DNA of 19,084 bases. It comes from CADCVW01 sp035644935. GTDB lineage: Bacteria > Pseudomonadota > Alphaproteobacteria > Sphingomonadales > Sphingomonadaceae. The notes below the pieces were generated by a model. That model did no database searches. It was not told where the DNA came from and worked only from the letters and a program-made list of their open reading frames with translations. The stretch spans positions 1 to 19,084 of the forward strand of contig DASQNO010000110.1 in assembly GCA_035644935.1 (NCBI GenBank), in the 5' to 3' direction. The position numbers were made by a program, and so were the translations under genes. Shown here piece by piece: positions 7,344-14,346 of this stretch (positions are counted from its first letter, which is position 1; each line of letters opens with the position of its first letter).

Positions 7344-7368
7344 TAATAATAGATTGTTCGGTTGGCAA
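7340..7368 (-). promoter_or_regulatory. Sigma-70-like promoter of the SPFH operon
   Basis: On the minus strand, TTGCCA (7368-7363) is followed after exactly 17 bases by TATGAT (7345-7340). Each hexamer matches the sigma-70 consensus at five of six positions. The -10 lies about 27 bases upstream of the SPFH start codon at 7313. It is the clearest promoter in the window and the most AT-rich intergenic patch. Confidence 0.65.
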
Positions 7369-7408
7369 GGCCCTGCGTCCCGTGTTTGTCCTTCTTGTCC
7401 AACCGGCT

Positions 7409-7447
7409 GGTGAGACCCCGCGCTTGCCGCTAAGCGCGCGTCTCACC
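7409..7447. promoter_or_regulatory. Strong hairpin just upstream of the asparaginase ribosome-binding site
   Basis: GGTGAGAC (7409-7416) pairs with GTCTCACC (7440-7447), and inside it CGCGCTT pairs with AAGCGCG across a GCCGCT loop, giving about 15 base pairs with one small internal bulge. No T-run follows, so it is a poor intrinsic terminator. The hairpin ends only 14 bases before the ATG at 7462, next to the GGAG ribosome-binding site. It may be a 5' leader structure or another repetitive extragenic palindrome. Confidence 0.7.
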
Positions 7448-7461
7448 CTACCGGAGCCCCC

Positions 7462-8394
7462 ATGTCCCAACCTCCCTCCCGCTGGACGCTGTTCGTCCAC
7501 GGCGGCTCCGGCATCATCACGCGCGACCGGCTGTCCGCCGAACAGGACGCCGCCGCCCGCGCCGGACTGAACGCGGCGCTCGACGCCGGCTCGGCGGTGC
7601 TCGCGGGCAGCGGCACGGCGCTCGACGCGGTGGAGGCGGCGGTGCGCGTGCTGGAGGACGACCCTTACTTCAACGCCGGCCGCGGCGCGGTCTTCACCTT
7701 CGAAGGCGCGCAGGAACTGGACGCCGCGATCATGGACGGCCACGACCGCCACGCCGGCGCCGTCGCCACCGTGACCGCGACGCGCAACCCGGTCTCCCTC
7801 GCCCGCGCGGTGATGGAACGCAGCCCGCACGTCCTGCTGTCGGGCGCGGGCGCCGACGCCTTTTCGCGCGAACAGGGGCTGGAGCAGGCGGCACCGGACT
7901 GGTTCGCGATCCCCGAACGCCGACGGCAATTGGACGAGATGAAGGCCAACAGCGTCTCGGGCTTCGACGTCGACATGAAGTACGGCACCGTCGGCGCGGT
8001 GGCGCTGGACGCCCAAGGCCACGTCGCCGCCGCGACCTCCACCGGCGGCGTCACGGGCAAGCGCTGGGGCCGTATCGGCGATTCGCCGCTGATCGGCGCC
8101 GGCACCTATGCCGACGACCGCGCTGGCGCCGTGTCCGCCACCGGCGCGGGCGAAGCGTTCATCCGCGTCGGCGTCGCGCACGAAATCTGCACGCGGCTGC
8201 GGCTAGACACGGAGGGCGACGCGGTGGGGGAGGTCCTGGACGAAGTCCGGGCGCTCGGCGGCACCGGCGGCGTTATCGTGGTCGCGCCCGACGGCACCGG
8301 CCGCTGGGGGTTCAACACGCCGGGCATGTACCGGGGCAGGATTTCCGCTATGGGCCAGAGGGTCGTCGCCATTTACGGCAACGAGGAACGGTAG
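7462..8394 (+). CDS. Isoaspartyl peptidase / plant-type L-asparaginase (Ntn-hydrolase)
   Basis: A 310-residue precursor of the type-2 asparaginase family (related to E. coli IaaA), which hydrolyses asparagine and isoaspartyl dipeptides after self-cleavage into two subunits. HGGSG (13-17) opens the alpha subunit. Cleavage is expected before Thr176 in YGTVGAVALD, making Thr176 the nucleophile. STGG (193-196), RIGDSPLIGAGTYAD (204-218) and ATGAGE (226-231) are the substrate-binding and structural signatures of the beta subunit. Length and motif order are complete. No signal peptide is evident, so it should be cytoplasmic. The ATG at 7462 follows GGAG at 6 bases, with a strong hairpin immediately upstream. 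It is transcribed divergently from the SPFH operon. Confidence 0.95.
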   Translation: MSQPPSRWTLFVHGGSGIITRDRLSAEQDAAARAGLNAALDAGSAVLAGSGTALDAVEAAVRVLEDDPYFNAGRGAVFTFEGAQELDAAIMDGHDRHAGAVATVTATRNPVSLARAVMERSPHVLLSGAGADAFSREQGLEQAAPDWFAIPERRRQLDEMKANSVSGFDVDMKYGTVGAVALDAQGHVAAATSTGGVTGKRWGRIGDSPLIGAGTYADDRAGAVSATGAGEAFIRVGVAHEICTRLRLDTEGDAVGEVLDEVRALGGTGGVIVVAPDGTGRWGFNTPGMYRGRISAMGQRVVAIYGNEER

Positions 8395-8405
8395 GCTCCA
8401 CCCCA

Positions 8406-8485
8406 CCGTTCGGGCCGAGCCTGTCGAAGCCCTCTCCTTTGCGCCCCGTGGAAGTAGAGCCCTTCGACAAGCTCAGGGCGAACGG
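8406..8485. repeat. REP/BIME-like inverted pair, family B ('FDKLRANG' repeat)
   Basis: Arms at 8406-8435 and 8456-8485 are inverted copies matching at 24 of 30 positions. Outer ends are CCGTTCG/CGAACGG, and both contain TGTCGAAG or its complement. In the left arm GGGC pairs with GCCC of the same arm; in the right arm the corresponding bases are swapped to GCCC and GGGC, so each arm keeps its own hairpin by compensating changes. Read as protein on the plus strand, the right arm gives PFDKLRANG, a peptide I recognise as a common mis-annotation in sphingomonad genomes. Confidence 0.88.
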
Positions 8486-8492
8486 AGTTCCT

Positions 8493-9341
8493 ATGCGTAT
8501 CCTGCTCCCGCTGGTCGCGCTGCTGCTGGCCCCGGCTCCCGCGAAAGCCTGGTGGGAGTACGGCCACTACACCGTCGCCAACATCGCGGAGGCGCGCGTC
8601 GCGCCCGCGACGGGGCGCCAGATCGCCGCGCTGCTGCGCCAGGGCCGATCGCTCGACACGCCCACATGCTCGGTCAAGACGCTGGCGCTCGCCGCTTATT
8701 GGCCCGACTGCGTTCGCCGGCTGGACGACCGCTTCTCCTACAGCTTCCCCTGGCACTATCAGAACGTCGACATCTGCAAGCCGTTCGACCTCAAGTCCGC
8801 TTGCCGCGACGGCAACTGCGTATCCGCGCAGATCGACCGGCAGGTGCGCCTCCTCAAGGACAAGGCGCTGCCGACGCGCGAGCGGCTGCAGGCGCTGGCG
8901 TTCCTGACGCATTTCGTCGGCGACCTGCACATGCCGCTGCACGCAGGCGACCGTGGCGATCGCGGCGGCAACGACGTCAAGGTCGCCTACGGGTTGATCG
9001 AAGGCCGCGCCAACCTCCATTCGGTGTGGGACGGCTGGATCGCAGAGCGCGGCATCACGGAGCCGCCGGGCGGCCCCGACGCGCTGCTGGACCAAGTCGT
9101 CGATCACGCGGCCGCGAGCGCCGGCACGGTGGATGACTGGAGCCGCGAAGGCTGGCAGGTCAGCCGCGATGTCGCCTATGCGACCGCGCTGGGCGGCGAC
9201 CCTTGCGGACCCAAGCCTGAAGGACGCGTCCGCCTCGACGAAGCCAAGATCCGCTTGCTTCTCCCCGCCGTCCGGCTGCAGATCGCGCGAGGCGGACTGC
9301 GGCTGGCGCGGCTTCTCGACGAGGCTTTCGCGCCGGCATAA
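8493..9341 (+). CDS. Secreted S1/P1-family nuclease
   Basis: A 282-residue zinc-dependent, single-strand-preferring nuclease of the S1/P1 family. Residues 1-19 form a signal peptide ending AKA, so the mature protein starts WWEYGH. In P1 nuclease the mature N-terminal Trp and His6 bind zinc, and here those are Trp20 and His25. The remaining ligands can be assigned as Asp72 (WPDC), His88 (WHYQNVD), His140, Asp144 and His150 (HFVGDLHMPLH), and His176 and Asp180 (NLHSVWD). The metal site therefore appears complete, and export to the periplasm or outside is expected. I placed the start at 8493, not the earlier in-frame ATG at 8439, because the latter would translate the repeat at 8456-8485. GGAG at the end of the repeat lies 6 bases from 8493. 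Confidence 0.93.
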   Translation: MRILLPLVALLLAPAPAKAWWEYGHYTVANIAEARVAPATGRQIAALLRQGRSLDTPTCSVKTLALAAYWPDCVRRLDDRFSYSFPWHYQNVDICKPFDLKSACRDGNCVSAQIDRQVRLLKDKALPTRERLQALAFLTHFVGDLHMPLHAGDRGDRGGNDVKVAYGLIEGRANLHSVWDGWIAERGITEPPGGPDALLDQVVDHAAASAGTVDDWSREGWQVSRDVAYATALGGDPCGPKPEGRVRLDEAKIRLLLPAVRLQIARGGLRLARLLDEAFAPA

Positions 9342-9363
9342 GCCGCCAGGCGTTCGCCCGCGC

Positions 9364-10146
9364 CTAGAGCGAGGTGTAGCGGCGCACCAGGTAGCCGAGC
9401 TTGGCGCGAAGGCTGCCTTGCGCCAGATCGATGTCGCCCGCGTGCAGGGGCACGTACCGCGTCGTGGTCGACTTGCCGCGCCGCCGTTCGTCGATGGCCA
9501 GCCCGGTGCTGTAGTAATACATCGCGATGCTCGCGCGCGAATAGCCTTCGGGGAAATTCAAAGGCGCCGGGTGCCCGTGCAGCGTCGTGTCGTTGGTGTT
9601 GAAGATCACGAGCCTGTTGAAGATCGGCTCGACCGTCGCGGTCGTCTCGCCGCCGTCCTTCTGCAACAGCAATTCGCCGCGATGTTCAGGCTGCCAATCC
9701 TTGTTCAGGTAGAGCAGGATGTTGATGCGGCGATCGGCGCGGAGCTTCGCGTTCCAGTTGAAATCGGTATGCATTTTAAGGAAGCCGCCGTTGGTGGTCT
9801 GATGGATGCCGCCACCCTCCAGGAACGGATCGCCGAACAAACCGTCAATGCCCGTGATCGCCTCGAGCGGCCGGATGAACTCCCAACAATTAAAGTAGGC
9901 GACCAGGCGACCGGTGGCCTCGTCGAACATCGTCCAATCGTTGCACGCGCGCTTCTTCCTCTGCGTGATATCGTTGCTGCTGTTAATGGAAAATTCGCTG
10001 CGCCGCACCTCCGAATGGACCGCTTCGGCGAATTCTGGCTGGAGGAAGTCGTCGATCACCAGATACGGGAACGGATCCGCGCCGCGGAACCGCTCCTTCA
10101 GCGCGTCGAGGTCGGCGAACGCAGACGGGTTGATCATGTTCTTCAT
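9364..10146 (-). CDS. 2-oxoglutarate/Fe(II)-dependent oxygenase, prolyl-hydroxylase-like
   Basis: A 260-residue protein of the 2OG-Fe(II) oxygenase superfamily, which couples oxidation of a substrate to decarboxylation of 2-oxoglutarate. DPFPYLVIDDFL (24-35) is the common N-terminal strand of P4H-like members. The iron site is His126-x-Asp128 (KMHTDFNWN), with the distal histidine in TLHGHP (His190 or His192) and the 2-oxoglutarate-binding arginine probably Arg204 (SRASIAMYYYS). The double-stranded beta-helix is complete; the C-terminus is a basic helix. No signal peptide is seen. The ATG at 10146 follows GGAAG. It lies downstream of pal in the same direction and converges with the nuclease gene, 22 bases between stops. 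The substrate, protein or small molecule, is unknown. Confidence 0.88.
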   Translation of the reverse strand: MKNMINPSAFADLDALKERFRGADPFPYLVIDDFLQPEFAEAVHSEVRRSEFSINSSNDITQRKKRACNDWTMFDEATGRLVAYFNCWEFIRPLEAITGIDGLFGDPFLEGGGIHQTTNGGFLKMHTDFNWNAKLRADRRINILLYLNKDWQPEHRGELLLQKDGGETTATVEPIFNRLVIFNTNDTTLHGHPAPLNFPEGYSRASIAMYYYSTGLAIDERRRGKSTTTRYVPLHAGDIDLAQGSLRAKLGYLVRRYTSL

Positions 10147-10165
10147 CTGAGACTTCCCGACACAA

Positions 10166-10188
10166 CTTGGGCTTTTTGATAAGCCAAG
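10166..10188 (-). terminator. Possible terminator hairpin downstream of pal
   Basis: On the minus strand CTTGGCTT and AAGCCCAAG form an 8-base-pair stem with one bulged base and a six-base loop, followed by TTGTGT. A second small dyad (CCTTC-CGG-GAAGG) lies right after the pal stop at 10228-10240. Together they could end the tol-pal transcript before the oxygenase gene, but the T-tract is poor. Confidence 0.4.
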
Positions 10189-10220
10189 GCCCGAACGGCT
10201 TCAAGTTGAGCCGAACGGCA
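10189..10220. repeat. Possible decayed family-B REP element
   Basis: CCGAACGGC occurs twice in direct orientation (from 10191 and from 10211), with CTTCAAGTTGAG between. Read on the minus strand, the order CCGTTCGG, CTCAACTTG, AAG resembles a degenerate version of the repeat arms at 8406-8485 with deletions. The match is partial and the assignment is tentative. Confidence 0.3.
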
Positions 10221-10242
10221 AAGGTCCCCTTCCCGGAAGGTC

Positions 10243-10779
10243 TTACTGCGCCGTCACCGTCACCGATCGCCGGTTCTGCGCCCAGCTCTGCTCGTCCGAT
10301 CCCGCCGCGACCGGGCGCTCCTTGCCCCAGCTGACTACGGTCATACGGTCAGACGCCACGCCACGAGCCGCCAGGTGGTTGCGCGCCGCGGTGGCGCGGC
10401 GGTCGCCCAGCGCTAAATTGTACTCGCGCGTCCCCCGTTCGTCGGCATGGCCTTCGATCGTCACCCGAACAGCGCCGTTGGCGGCGAGCCAGGCGGCCTG
10501 CGCGTCCAATGTCGCGCGGCTGGCATCATCGAGTTCGTACTTGTCGGTGTTGAAGTAAATCGTGTCGGAACCCGCGCGGGCGACCAGGTCGGCCTGGCTC
10601 CCCGCCACCGCACCGCCGGCAACGCTGCCATCCGCGCCAAGGCCGGTTGCGCCGTCGGCACCCGTCGTGCCGCCGGCGCCCGAGGTGACGTCCGCGGGCG
10701 GCAGTTCCGCGATCTTCTTCTTGGCGCAGCCGCTGGCGAGCAGGGCGGTGACGACGGCGGCAGTGGTCAGGATGCGCAT
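10243..10779 (-). CDS. pal: Peptidoglycan-associated lipoprotein Pal
   Basis: A 178-residue outer-membrane lipoprotein that anchors the outer membrane to peptidoglycan and binds TolB. The signal peptide ends LLASGC, with Cys18 as the lipidated residue; Ala and Lys follow, with no inner-membrane retention Asp at +2. A Gly/Ala-rich linker (about 33-65) leads to an OmpA-like domain: TIYFNTDKYELDDAS (73-87) and GHADERGTREYNLALGDRRA (110-129), where Asp113 and Arg128 are the expected peptidoglycan-binding pair. The ATG at 10779 lies 12 bases after tolB; an AGGAG ribosome-binding site overlaps the tolB TAG stop. Pal closes the tol-pal operon here, and the cpoB/ybgF gene that often follows is not present next to it. 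Confidence 0.96.
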   Translation of the reverse strand: MRILTTAAVVTALLASGCAKKKIAELPPADVTSGAGGTTGADGATGLGADGSVAGGAVAGSQADLVARAGSDTIYFNTDKYELDDASRATLDAQAAWLAANGAVRVTIEGHADERGTREYNLALGDRRATAARNHLAARGVASDRMTVVSWGKERPVAAGSDEQSWAQNRRSVTVTAQ

Positions 10780-10791
10780 GGGTTCGAACTC

Positions 10792-12177
10792 CTAGTTGAG
10801 CAGGGGGGACCAGCTCGGGTCCGAGCCGTCGAGCGGGGTGGGGATGCGGCGTTCGTTGACACCCGTGAGATCGACGGACCACAGGTCCGCCTTGCCTGAG
10901 CCCTGGGCGGTGCGATGGAACATAATAACGCGGCCGTTGGGTGCCCAGCTGGGACCCTCGTCCTGCCAGCTTTCGGTCAGCAGCTTCTCGCCCGATCCGC
11001 CGGGGGTCATGATGCCGATACGGAACTGTCCGCCGCCGATGCGGGTGAACGCGATGAAGTCGCCGCGCGGGCTCCACACCGGCGTCGCATAGGCCGCGCC
11101 GCCGAAGGAGATTCGCCGCGGGTTCGAACCGTCAGCGCCCATGACGTAGAGTTGCTGCGATCCGCCGCGGTCGCTTTCGAACACAATGCGCGTGCCGTCG
11201 GGCGAATAGCTGCCCCCCGTGTCGATCCCGGGGGCCTGCGTCAGGCGCACGGGCGTCCCGCCTTCGGCCGCGACGCGGTAGATGTCGGTATTCCCGGCGA
11301 CCGACATCGAGAACAGGATGTTGCGTCCGTCCGGCGAATAGCGCGGCGCGAAGGTCATGAAGTTGCCCGCAATCAACGGCCGCTGACTGCCCGTGGCGAT
11401 GTCGAGCACGTACACGCGCGGCATCTTGTCGGCATAGGTCATGTAGACGAGCTGACCGCCCAGTGGCGAAAAGCGCGGGGTCAGCACCGTCGACTGGCCG
11501 GTGGTCAGGTACCGATGGTTGGACCCGTCGGCGTCCATCACCGCGATGCGCTTGACGCGCTTGGTCTTGGGACCGGTCTCGGCGACGTAGACCAGCCGCG
11601 TGTCGAAATAGGCGCCCTCGCCCGTCAGCCGCGCGTACACCGCGTCCGCACATTTATGCGCCGCGCGCCGCCAGTTAGCGGGCGCGACGGTGAAGCCCTG
11701 GCGTGCCAGTTCGGTGCCCGCCGACACGTCGTACAGGTAGCAGCCGACGGTCAGGTTGCCGTCCGCGTTGGCCTGGACGAAGCCCTGCACCAACGCCGAC
11801 GCATTGTTCGCCCGCCACGTGTCGAAGACCGGGGCGGTTACTTGCGCGAAGCTCACCGCCGGCAATCCGCCTGGTCCCGCCGGCGTAAACAGCCCGCTGG
11901 AACGCAGGTTGCTGGCGACGATCTCCGCCACCTGCCGCCCGAGCGACACGGTGTCCCCTTCCGGGGTCGGCGTCGCGCGCGGGGTCGGCATCACGGGTAC
12001 GGCGATCGACAGCGGCTGCGAGATGCCGCCCACGATGTCCACCTCCAGCGCGGTGTCATCGTCCGCCGGCGCGGCGGCTTGCGAGGCCGGCGTGGTAACG
12101 CGCGGGGCGTTCTGCGCCGCCAGCGGGGCGGCGAGCAGGAGCAGCGGGAACAGGGTGAAACGCATGGAAATCCTCAT
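10792..12177 (-). CDS. tolB: Tol-Pal system periplasmic protein TolB
   Basis: A 461-residue periplasmic protein that links TolA and Pal. A hydrophobic signal peptide (about residues 1-21, ending LAAQ) precedes an Ala/Thr-rich spacer and the N-terminal TolB domain, starting about residue 45 (VDIVGGISQPLSIAVPVM). From about residue 200 a six-bladed beta-propeller is visible as repeated motifs: RFSPLGG, RYSPDGR, SYSPDGT, VWSPRGD, SWAPNGR and SWSPLLN. Length is typical. The ATG at 12177 overlaps the tolA stop as ATGA, indicating coupled translation; a second in-frame Met lies four codons downstream. Confidence 0.97.
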   Translation of the reverse strand: MRISMRFTLFPLLLLAAPLAAQNAPRVTTPASQAAAPADDDTALEVDIVGGISQPLSIAVPVMPTPRATPTPEGDTVSLGRQVAEIVASNLRSSGLFTPAGPGGLPAVSFAQVTAPVFDTWRANNASALVQGFVQANADGNLTVGCYLYDVSAGTELARQGFTVAPANWRRAAHKCADAVYARLTGEGAYFDTRLVYVAETGPKTKRVKRIAVMDADGSNHRYLTTGQSTVLTPRFSPLGGQLVYMTYADKMPRVYVLDIATGSQRPLIAGNFMTFAPRYSPDGRNILFSMSVAGNTDIYRVAAEGGTPVRLTQAPGIDTGGSYSPDGTRIVFESDRGGSQQLYVMGADGSNPRRISFGGAAYATPVWSPRGDFIAFTRIGGGQFRIGIMTPGGSGEKLLTESWQDEGPSWAPNGRVIMFHRTAQGSGKADLWSVDLTGVNERRIPTPLDGSDPSWSPLLN

Positions 12178-13137
12178 CCGGGAAGCTTGTAGTTCAGGTT
12201 GATGTTGCTCCAGCCGCCTTTGGCCGTCTTGTACAATTCTTCCGGCAATCCCCGCATCGGCGCGCAGCCGGTGTACGCGGCGATCGCCAGGTCGGTGACC
12301 CGCTTTTCATAGCGGCTGTTTTCGTCGTCGACGCCGCTGGTCGACACGACCCTGGGCGCGGTGGCGAGCGAGCCGTCGGGATTGAGGCGCAACTGCAACC
12401 GCACGCTTATGCGGTTCGCGCCGGGGCCAGGGTTCACCTGCCGGTTGGCGCAGGGCTGAACCTGGCGCTTGATGGCTGCAACGATGCCGGCCATGGCATC
12501 GGCGCTGATCGCCGGCGCCTGCGGCTTGTCCGCCTTGCCAGGCGAGGGATCGCTTAATCCCGCCAGAAAATTCTTGCCCAAGCGCGGCGCGCGGGCCGCG
12601 GTCTTTTCCCCATCTCCTGCGGCTTTGGCCGGAGCCGTCTTGGCGGGCGCGCTCTTCGCCGCCGCCGGCTTTGCGGCCGCCTGCTTCGTCGGAGCCGCCT
12701 TCTGCGGCTTGGCGACGGCCTGCCTGACCGGCTCGGGCTTAGGCGCCGCGGGCTTTGGCGGAGCAGGCTTGGGGGCTGCGCGGGCCACGGGCCTCGGCTC
12801 GGCCGGCTTGGGCTCCGGCGGCTTGGGCCTGGGGGGCGCCGGCGTCGGCGGGGCGGCAACGAGTTCAGGCGCCGGGGCGAGCGGCAGCGGCTCCGGTGCG
12901 GGCGCGGGTTGCGGCATCGCCTCCTCGGGCGTCCCGACCTCCGGAGCCTCCGCCTGCGCCATCGCTTCGGTCGACGGCGCGGCGACCGCTTCCAACGCCA
13001 CGGTGTCGACGAACTCCACTTCCATCGCGGGCGGCGGCGCGGGCTTGGGCGGGATGGACGCGGCGAGGCCGAGCGACAGCGCGCCGAACAGGGCGACGTG
13101 GCCCAGTATGGCGACGCCGGTGCCCAGGCCGTCCGCT

Positions 13138-13145
<8 letters not shown>
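12174..13145 (-). CDS. tolA: TolA-like protein (TonB/TolA type energy-transducing periplasm-spanning protein)
   Basis: A 323-residue protein with one N-terminal membrane helix (about 10-30), a long Pro/Ala/Lys/Glu-rich segment (about 32-185) that can span the periplasm, and a C-terminal globular domain (about 212-320). TolA couples the TolQR proton motor to TolB/Pal. His16 in GHVALF sits where the TolA/TonB membrane SxxxH motif has its histidine; the serine position is Ala12. Cys232 and Cys294 in the C-terminal domain could form the disulfide known in TolA domains. The low-complexity middle is PKP/APAK-rich. It overlaps tolR by 8 bases at its start and tolB by 4 at its end. A TonB-like name is possible, but the operon position identifies it as TolA. 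Confidence 0.92.
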
Positions 13146-13575
<430 letters not shown>

Positions 13576-13581
13576 GCGTGC

Positions 13582-13645
13582 TGCGCTCCGGCGAAGGCCG
13601 GAGCCCAGTTAGATAGAGCTGGGCACCCGCCTTCGCGGGTGCGCA
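13582..13645. repeat. REP/BIME-like inverted pair, family A, inside the tol operon
   Basis: The 85-base gap between tolQ and tolR is largely filled by this element. The left arm has stem CTCCGGC/GCCGGAG around GAAG and then CCCAG; the right arm is an inverted copy with stem CACCCGC/GCGGGTG around the same loop and CCCAG. The stems differ by several bases but each remains fully paired. The CCCAG ends also pair with each other across 10 bases, so the whole element can fold into a larger structure. It shares design with 5051-5167. Confidence 0.85.
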
Positions 13646-13660
13646 TCCGCCTACCTTTCC

Positions 13661-14341
13661 TCAATCCTCCAACTCCAGCTCGCGGCTCAGCGTGCCGTGG
13701 AACCGGTCCGCCAGGCGCCCCAACCGCGATTCGAATTGGTTCAGCCGGTGCGTCAGCCGGTTGTACGCGATCACCGCCGGGATCGCCGCGAACAGGCCCA
13801 GCGCGGTCGCGAACAGCGCTTCCGCAATGCCGGGCGCGACCACCGCCAGACTGGTGTTGTTGGACATGGCGATGCCGGTGAACGAGCGCATGATCCCCCA
13901 CACGGTACCGAACAGCCCCACGAACGGCGCCACCGATCCGACGGTAGCAAGGATATTGAGCCGGTCCGACAGGCGATCGATCTCCGCCGCCGACGATGCG
14001 TTCATCGCGCCCATCAGGCGCGACCTGGTGCCTTCCCGGTCGATCGACTTGCCACCCGTCGAGCGCCGCCATTCGGCAATCCCAGCGAGGAACAGCTTGG
14101 CGCCAGGGATGGATGACTTGGCGTGCCGGTCATGGAACGCGTCGATGTCCTTGGCTTCCCAAAGCTCACGCTCGAACACGTCGCTCTCGCGCATTTCGCG
14201 CCTGAGACGCCAGCTGTGGCCGACGATGATCGCCCAGGTCCAGATGCTGGCGATTAGCAACAATACGATGACGGACTTCACAACGATGTCCGCCTGTCCG
14301 AACAGGACAAGCGGGTTCATCAGGTCCGCATTCACTTCCAT
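13661..14341 (-). CDS. tolQ: Tol-Pal system protein TolQ (ExbB/MotA family)
   Basis: A 226-residue inner-membrane proton-channel subunit paired with TolR. Membrane helices are visible near 19-41 (IVVKSVIVLLLIASIWTWAII), in the conserved LNILATVGSVAPFVGLFGTVWGIMRSF, and in VVAPGIAEALFATALGLFAAIPAVIAYN; the last two are the ExbB/TolQ signature helices. A cytoplasmic loop rich in charged residues lies between helices 1 and 2. I chose the ATG at 14341, 5 bases after the ybgC stop, because GGTGA precedes it and it gives a typical length. An upstream in-frame ATG at 14383 would overlap ybgC by 37 bases. It precedes tolR across a repeat-filled gap. Confidence 0.96.
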   Translation of the reverse strand: MEVNADLMNPLVLFGQADIVVKSVIVLLLIASIWTWAIIVGHSWRLRREMRESDVFERELWEAKDIDAFHDRHAKSSIPGAKLFLAGIAEWRRSTGGKSIDREGTRSRLMGAMNASSAAEIDRLSDRLNILATVGSVAPFVGLFGTVWGIMRSFTGIAMSNNTSLAVVAPGIAEALFATALGLFAAIPAVIAYNRLTHRLNQFESRLGRLADRFHGTLSRELELED

Positions 14342-14346
14342 GCCGC

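Noticed and set aside
5904..7346. 480-codon plus-strand open frame opposite the SPFH, RHH and small membrane-protein genes
   Set aside because: It is rich in Arg, His and Gln repeats typical of antisense frames in GC-rich genes, has no recognisable motif, and spans three well-supported minus-strand genes.
8439..8492. Upstream start for the S1/P1 nuclease
   Set aside because: It would translate the REP-like repeat (PFDKLRANG) and bury the signal peptide; the ATG at 8493 has a well-spaced GGAG.
10915..12192. 425-codon plus-strand frame opposite tolB
   Set aside because: Antisense shadow of tolB, full of Arg/His/Gly with no motif or suitable ribosome-binding site.
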